NCBI GenBank assembly: GCA_015063745.1
Contig: SVTO01000022.1
Span: 1-42,149, forward strand
Source of the DNA: Oscillospiraceae bacterium
GTDB taxonomy: Bacteria; Bacillota; Clostridia; Oscillospirales; CAG-272
DNA: 42,149 nt
Direction of reading: 5' to 3'
Shown here: piece after piece, positions 37,703 through 42,149 of the stretch
Numbering within the stretch: position 1 is the first letter of the stretch
How the letters are laid out: the number at the start of each line of letters is the position of its first letter
Notes under the pieces: model-generated
Seen by the model: only the letters and a program-made list of their open reading frames with translations
What the model was told of the DNA's origin: nothing
The model's database searches: none
Made by a program: the position numbers and the translations under genes

Positions 37703-39691
37703 ATGAAATACTACGATTATATCCTGTCCGGCGCCCATAAGGAATACCGCAAGGCCGTTCCCGAAACCCTTGCCGAAGCCTATGCCGCCGAAAAGCTTTC
37801 CCCCATCGAAAGAATCACCCGCCGTTTTGAATACCTCTGCTCTCTGCAGGAACCCCATATCCTGCCGGAACAGCAGATCGTTTTCATGCGCACCACCGCC
37901 AATTCCCCCGCCATCTTCACCGACGCGGAATGGGAAGAAATCGGCAAGGAGCATTTCATCCACGAGCTGGGCTTCATGTCCAACGTAACACCCGATTACG
38001 GCCGCATTCTGTCCAAGGGTCTTCTGGCCCTGCGTGAAGAAGCGGACGAATACGGTAAGCGTGAAATCGACGCCCTGATCGCCCTGTCCGACAAATATGC
38101 CGCAGAAGCGAAGAAGGTTGGCCGGGACGATGTTGCCGAAGTGCTGGCGGTCGTACCCCGTTACCCCGCAAAGAATTTCAGACAGGCGCTGCAGTTCTTC
38201 CGTATCCTGCACTACGCCCTGTGGCTGGAAGGTACCTATCACGTAACCTGCGGCCGTTTTGACTGCTATATGTACCCCTATTTCGCCATGGACGGTGACC
38301 AATACACCGACGATGAGCTGGTGCTCCTGCTGAGAGACTTCTTCCTTTCCTTCAATGTGGACTCCGATATGTATCCCGGCGTACAGCAGGGTGACAACGG
38401 TCAGTCCATGGTGCTGGGCGGTGTGGATGAAAAGGGCAATGACCGCTTCACCCGTCTGTCCGAGCTGTGCCTGCTGGCTTCCGCCGGAAACAAGCTGATC
38501 GACCCCAAGATCAATATGCGTGTGTCCAAGGATACTCCCATGGATTATTTCGTAAAGGGCAGCCGCCTGACCGCTGTGGGCATGGGCTTCCCCCAGTATT
38601 CCAACGACGACATCGTAATTCCCGCCCTGGAAAAGCTGGGATACAGCCACGAAGATGCTGCCAACTACGGTGTTGCGGCCTGCTGGGAATTCATCGTACC
38701 GGGCAGAGGCTGTGACGTGGCCAATATCGCCGCGCTGTCCTTCCCGAAGATCGTGGATGAAGTCCTGCACGACGGCTTTGCATCCGTGACCGACAAGGAT
38801 GCCCTGAAGGCACTGGTTACCGCACGTATTAACGAAACCTGCGATAAGATCACCGCATCCGTAAAGGATCTGTGGTTCATTCCCGCCCCCTTCCTGTCCT
38901 TCTTCTTCGACACTCCCTCCGGCAACATCGCCGATGGATCCGTATACAACAACTTCGGCGTACACGGCACCGGTCTTTCCACCGCCGCAGACTCCCTTGC
39001 CGCAATGGAAACCTACGTGCTGAACGAAAAGCGCTTTACCGCCGAAGAACTGATCGCCGCTGTGGACTCCAACTTTGCGGAACAGGGTGAAATTCTGCCC
39101 GTTCTCCGCAACGAAGCACCCAAGATGGGCTGTGAAAACGGTGAGATCGCCGACGAATGGGGCGTATTCCTGCTGGCAGCCTTCTCCAAGGCTCTGGAAG
39201 GAAAGAAGAACTGCCGCGGCGGTATCTGGCGTGCCGGCACCGGTTCTGCCATGTACTACCTGTGGCACGCAGCGGAAATCGGCGCATCCCCCGACGGACG
39301 CCGCAAGGACGAACCCTTCGGAACCAACTATTCTCCCTCCCTGTTTGCCCGCACCGCCGGTCCCGTATCCGTAATCCGCAGCTTCACCAAGCCCGCGCTG
39401 ATCAACAACTGCAACGGCGGTCCGCTGACCTTGGAATTTGACTCTTCCGTATTCAACGCAGAGGATTCCGCAGAAAAACTGGCGGCACTTGTAAAATACT
39501 ACATCAACCTGGGCGGCCACCAGCTGCAGCTCAACTCCATTTCCAAGGAGACTCTGCTGGATGCCCAGATCCATCCCGAACTGTACCAGCGTCTGATCGT
39601 ACGTATATGGGGCTGGAGTGCCTACTTCGTAGAACTGGATAAGCCCTATCAGGATCACGTAATCGCCCGTCACGAATATGCGCTGAGCTGA
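37703..39691 (+). CDS. Glycyl radical enzyme of the C-x-E type, unusually short
   Basis: Protein of 662 aa of the PFL/glycerol dehydratase superfamily. The radical Gly is 637 in VRIWGWSAY, 25 residues from the end as in known members. The active-site motif is Cys327-Trp-Glu329 (AACWEF): the C-x-E arrangement seen in glycerol dehydratase, choline lyase and other eliminating enzymes, not the Cys-Cys of pyruvate formate-lyase. The protein is about 100 residues shorter than the common 760-850 aa, mainly in the N-terminal half. Its activase is encoded next. The start at 37703 has TGGAG 8 nt upstream; an in-frame TTG at 37613 precedes the promoter and is rejected. The substrate is unknown. Confidence 0.88.
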   Translation: MKYYDYILSGAHKEYRKAVPETLAEAYAAEKLSPIERITRRFEYLCSLQEPHILPEQQIVFMRTTANSPAIFTDAEWEEIGKEHFIHELGFMSNVTPDYGRILSKGLLALREEADEYGKREIDALIALSDKYAAEAKKVGRDDVAEVLAVVPRYPAKNFRQALQFFRILHYALWLEGTYHVTCGRFDCYMYPYFAMDGDQYTDDELVLLLRDFFLSFNVDSDMYPGVQQGDNGQSMVLGGVDEKGNDRFTRLSELCLLASAGNKLIDPKINMRVSKDTPMDYFVKGSRLTAVGMGFPQYSNDDIVIPALEKLGYSHEDAANYGVAACWEFIVPGRGCDVANIAALSFPKIVDEVLHDGFASVTDKDALKALVTARINETCDKITASVKDLWFIPAPFLSFFFDTPSGNIADGSVYNNFGVHGTGLSTAADSLAAMETYVLNEKRFTAEELIAAVDSNFAEQGEILPVLRNEAPKMGCENGEIADEWGVFLLAAFSKALEGKKNCRGGIWRAGTGSAMYYLWHAAEIGASPDGRRKDEPFGTNYSPSLFARTAGPVSVIRSFTKPALINNCNGGPLTLEFDSSVFNAEDSAEKLAALVKYYINLGGHQLQLNSISKETLLDAQIHPELYQRLIVRIWGWSAYFVELDKPYQDHVIARHEYALS

Positions 39692-39692
39692 C

Positions 39693-40463
39693 ATGAAGGG
39701 AATCATATTCGACATAAAAGAATTTGCGGTACACGACGGCGGCGGAGTACGGTCTACCGTATTCTGCAAAGGTTGCCCCCTTCGCTGTCTGTGGTGTCAC
39801 AATCCGGAAGGACAGAATATGCAGCCCGAACTTATGCGGAAATCCGGTTGTACAGGCTGCGGAAAATGCCTGATTCCCTGTGAACATCCGGAATGTGCCC
39901 CTTTCGGTCATTGCCTCCACGCCTGTCCCGACGGCAGACTCCGTGTGGCGGGGAAAGAGGTCGATGCGGCAGAACTGGCACAAAAGCTGTCCGTGGATGC
40001 GGAGCTGTACCGTATCAGCGGCGGCGGCGTAACCGTATCGGGCGGGGAACCCCTGATGCAGCCGGATTTTGTCATGGCGCTGTGCGATGCCCTCCACGAA
40101 AAAGGCATCCATTGTACCCTGGAAACCTGCGGATTCGCCTCAGCCGAAGTGTTTGCAAAGGTGATCTCCCACTTCGATTTCGTCTACTGCGACCTGAAGC
40201 TGGTGGATGAAGCCGAGCATAAGAGATACACCGGCGTGACCAATGTGCCGATACTGTCCAATATCGAACACCTGCGCCGTTCCGGTATACCTTACCGTCT
40301 GCGCACTCCCATGATTCCGGGCATCACGGATACCCAAGCCAATCTGGTAGCGATCCGTGCCATGACCGCGCCGGATGAAGTGGAGTACCTGCCGTACAAT
40401 AAAATGGCGGGTGCGAAATATGCGCTTCTGGGCAGAGAATATACTCTGATGCCGGAGGAATGA
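39693..40463 (+). CDS. Glycyl radical enzyme activase (radical SAM)
   Basis: Protein of 256 aa. The radical SAM cluster motif is Cys28-x3-Cys32-x2-Cys35 (GCPLRCLWC). An inserted ferredoxin-like segment follows with at least seven Cys (GCTGCGKCLIPC, then CAPFGHCLHAC), as in activases of dehydratase-type glycyl radical enzymes. VTVSGGEPLMQ is the SAM-binding GGE motif. It abstracts hydrogen from Gly637 of the enzyme encoded immediately upstream, from which it is separated by one base. The Cys insert is compact compared with the two complete clusters of typical activases. Confidence 0.93.
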   Translation: MKGIIFDIKEFAVHDGGGVRSTVFCKGCPLRCLWCHNPEGQNMQPELMRKSGCTGCGKCLIPCEHPECAPFGHCLHACPDGRLRVAGKEVDAAELAQKLSVDAELYRISGGGVTVSGGEPLMQPDFVMALCDALHEKGIHCTLETCGFASAEVFAKVISHFDFVYCDLKLVDEAEHKRYTGVTNVPILSNIEHLRRSGIPYRLRTPMIPGITDTQANLVAIRAMTAPDEVEYLPYNKMAGAKYALLGREYTLMPEE

Positions 40464-40544
40464 AAGATTTTGTAACTATTGACATGGAGGCGTTTCTGTG
40501 TCGGTATTTAAAAATTTTATCAAGAATGCTTGAAGAGAAGACTG

Positions 40545-41721
40545 ATGAAAATGCGTTGTATTTTCAAGAAAATGTTTATCGTATTGCTTTCCATGGTAAT
40601 ATGCGGAAGCTTTCTCGCCTGTTTCAATGATGGAGCTACGGAAGAGGGAGGACGAAAAAAAGTCGATACAGATACACTTACCTGGTCCGTAGAGGATGGT
40701 GTACTGACCATATCCGGCAGTGGTCCCATGCGGGATTATACATATAATTCTTCTGCACCCTGGTCCGGGGAATCCTTCGAATCCGTCGTGATCGAGGAAG
40801 GAATCACAAGTATTGGCGATTACGCTTTTTTTGGGCAGCAGTGACCTTACGGATATTACAATCCCGGGCAGTATTGCAATCATCGGTGACTGGGCCTTCA
40901 GTTGTTGTGACAGACTTGCTGAGATTGAAATTCCGGAAAGTGTGACATACTTGGGAGAATCTGTTTTTGAATCTTGCCCGAAACTCAGAAAGGTGGCACT
41001 GTATGCATCCGCAGAGCTGAGCGGTAATATTTTCACAGGATGTAAGATAGAGAGTCTGGCACACGGAACGTATTATTCATTAGATAAAAACGGTTTGCTG
41101 TACAACAGCGACAGGACCGTTCTGTTGGGTGCTGTAAGCACAGATATTGAATCGGCAGATATTGCTGAAACGGTAACAACTATCGGTAATTATGCATTTT
41201 ACGGCTGTGATTCTCTTTACGAAGTAACAATTCCTGCCGGAGTAACGAGTATCGGAACCGCTGCTTTCTATGATTGCGGACGTGTTGCGGAAATTGTAAT
41301 TCCGGATGGAGTGACGAGTATAGGTAATTTTGCCTTTTATGGCTGCAGACGTATTTCGGAAATTTCAATTCCTACTCAGGTAACAAAGCTTGGACAGGCA
41401 ATGTTTTATGAATGTGAAGGTCTTACTGAAATTGTAATTCCGGGGAATGTAAAGAGTATCGAAGATTACGTATTTTATAACTGTACTTCTCTTGAGAATG
41501 TAACAATTCAGAATGGAGTGACGAGTATCGGAGAGGGTGCTTTCCATTGGTGCACGAGTCTTACCGAGGTCACCCTTCCGGCAAGCGTGACAAAGATTGA
41601 CAGTTTTGCATTTGCCAGCTGCAGAAGCCTTACCAAAATTACTGTTCCTGCCGGTGAAGTGGAAATAGGATCCGGAGCATTCCCGGGACAGACAACTGTT
41701 GTATATGAAGATGTAAAATAA
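40545..41721 (+). pseudogene. BspA-type leucine-rich-repeat lipoprotein interrupted by a frameshift
   Basis: Two reading frames together make one protein of about 390 aa. The first (from 40545) has a lipoprotein signal peptide with lipobox FLAC and the usual opening WSVEDGVLTISGSGPM, then IEEGITSIGDYAFFG and a stop at 40842. The second frame resumes at SSDLTDITIPGSIAIIG and continues with BspA-type LRR units (for example SLTEVTLPASVTKIDSFAF) to 41721. The switch is at a seven-T run (40826-40832); six T would restore one frame. BspA proteins are surface proteins binding host or microbial ligands. It may be a decayed gene, a sequencing error, or a phase-variable gene. AT-richer than its neighbours. 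Confidence 0.82.
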
Positions 41722-41801
41722 GACGGTTATCCATTGGATTGCCGATCATCAGAAAACACACGGATTTTGTGTAACAGCAGATTGAGATAACAAAACAAAG
41801 G

Positions 41802-41854
41802 AAAAGACAAAGTTCATCGGACCCGGATAGGGAAAGGGGAGCTTTGTCTTTTTT
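41802..41854 (+). terminator. Terminator after the LRR gene
   Basis: AAAAGACAAAG (41802-41812) pairs with CTTTGTCTTTT (41842-41852) across a 29-nt loop, ending in six T. Apart from this and the tRNA promoter, I see nothing in the 317-base gap 41722-42038. Confidence 0.78.
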
Positions 41855-41925
41855 CATACCTGGTGCTGTCCTACGCAAGAGAAAAAGTTTCGGTCAAAAA
41901 AATTCCAAAAAATCGAAAAAAGGTA

Positions 41926-41954
41926 TTGACAAAAGTGGTCGGACATGGTATAAT
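41926..41954 (+). promoter_or_regulatory. Consensus promoter of the tRNA cluster
   Basis: TTGACA (41926-41931), 17-bp spacer, TATAAT (41949-41954), TGG extended -10. The leader to tRNA-Val is about 78 nt. Confidence 0.9.
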
Positions 41955-42038
41955 CTTATACGTCAAGAGGACGGGATTACAAATTGTACAAATTAAAGGT
42001 ATTTTAAGGAGTATATTTTGGTGGTTTCTCCGACACAT

Positions 42039-42111
42039 GGAAGCATAGCTCAGTTGGGAGAGCATCTGCCTTACAAGCAGAGGGTCATAGGTTCGAGCCC
42101 TATTGTTTCCA
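42039..42111 (+). tRNA. tRNA-Val(TAC)
   Basis: A 73-nt tRNA. Acceptor GGAAGCA (42039-42045) pairs with TGTTTCC (42104-42110) with wobble; anticodon TAC at 42072-42074 within the CTTACAA loop; T-arm GGTTCGAGCCC. CCA is not encoded. Confidence 0.95.
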
Positions 42112-42114
42112 TAC

Positions 42115-42149
42115 GGCCCGGTAGTTCAGTTGGTTAGAACGCTAGCCTG
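42115..42149 (+). tRNA. Partial tRNA, probably tRNA-Asp, cut by the window edge
   Basis: GGCCCGGTAGTTCAGTTGGTTAGAA is the acceptor and D-arm of a tRNA, followed by CGCTAGCCTG of the anticodon stem. The window ends before the anticodon. The sequence is closest to Clostridia tRNA-Asp(GTC) as I remember it. It lies 3 nt after tRNA-Val and is co-transcribed. Confidence 0.8.

Noticed and set aside
37544..39769. 741-codon minus-strand frame opposite the glycyl radical enzyme
   Set aside because: The plus strand has the full glycyl radical motifs, promoter and ribosome site; the minus frame is a shadow.
41863..42048. 61-codon frame upstream of tRNA-Val
   Set aside because: It spans the consensus tRNA promoter and enters the tRNA gene; no ribosome binding site.

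Overview
The window looks like a chromosomal segment of a Gram-positive, anaerobic Clostridia (Bacillota), probably a gut or rumen bacterium. The evidence is near-consensus sigma-A promoters with 17-bp spacers, strong GGAGG-type ribosome binding sites, FeoAB and KtrAB transport, an oxygen-sensitive glycyl radical enzyme with its activase, many carbohydrate-active genes, and tRNA genes without an encoded CCA. Genus and species cannot be read from the sequence. Most genes are moderately GC-rich; a few stretches (about 10.6-11.3 kb, 28.3-29.3 kb, 40.5-41.7 kb) are visibly AT-richer and look acquired or independently evolved.

Layout. 0.2-2.0 kb: a zinc-ribbon membrane protein and a convergent fibronectin-III/tyrosine phosphatase. 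2.1-11.7 kb: plant-polysaccharide genes (GH141-like beta-helix protein, two SGNH esterase genes, DUF4838 protein, Gfo/Idh/MocA oxidoreductase, pectate-lyase-like lipoprotein). The mix of PL1-like and CE12-like enzymes points to pectin or rhamnogalacturonan. 11.7-13.0 kb: an uncatalogued 46-codon gene with full expression signals, a long palindrome, a four-helix membrane protein and a Cys-rich acidic membrane peptide. 13.1-20.4 kb, the most interesting part: a DltA-like adenylating enzyme, a carrier protein, an MBOAT protein lacking the usual catalytic His, and an SGNH-polysaccharide deacetylase fusion. A second transcription unit follows, encoding a serine-palmitoyltransferase-like alpha-oxoamine synthase overlapping a short-chain reductase, a pair that could make a sphingoid-type long-chain base.

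20.5-21.8 kb: a second Gfo/Idh/MocA enzyme on the minus strand. 22.0-25.5 kb: an iron locus (feoA, feoB, FeoB-associated Cys-rich peptide, membrane-tethered HMA protein, DUF2325 protein) carrying four copies of GTTAG-N6-CTAA(C/T), probably operators of one metal-responsive repressor of the DtxR type. 25.6-28.0 kb: sugar kinase and class II aldolase. 28.2-29.3 kb: tRNA-Ser, inverted-repeat element and an AT-rich phosphoesterase. 29.3-33.0 kb: a clan GH-D-like glycosidase and a PlsC-type acyltransferase with a zinc ribbon. 33.2-37.5 kb: likely operon of PASTA-like/NodB deacetylase, MutY, KtrB and KtrA. 37.7-40.5 kb: an unusually short glycyl radical enzyme of the C-x-E type with its activating enzyme. 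40.5-41.7 kb: a BspA-type leucine-rich-repeat lipoprotein broken by a frameshift in a T7 run. The window ends in a tRNA cluster (Val, then a truncated probable Asp).

Functions rest on motifs and remembered family features; no database search was run. The leading hypothesis is that 13.1-20.4 kb is a cell-envelope modification and lipid island: amino-acid activation and transfer, polymer deacetylation, and synthesis of a sphingoid-like base.
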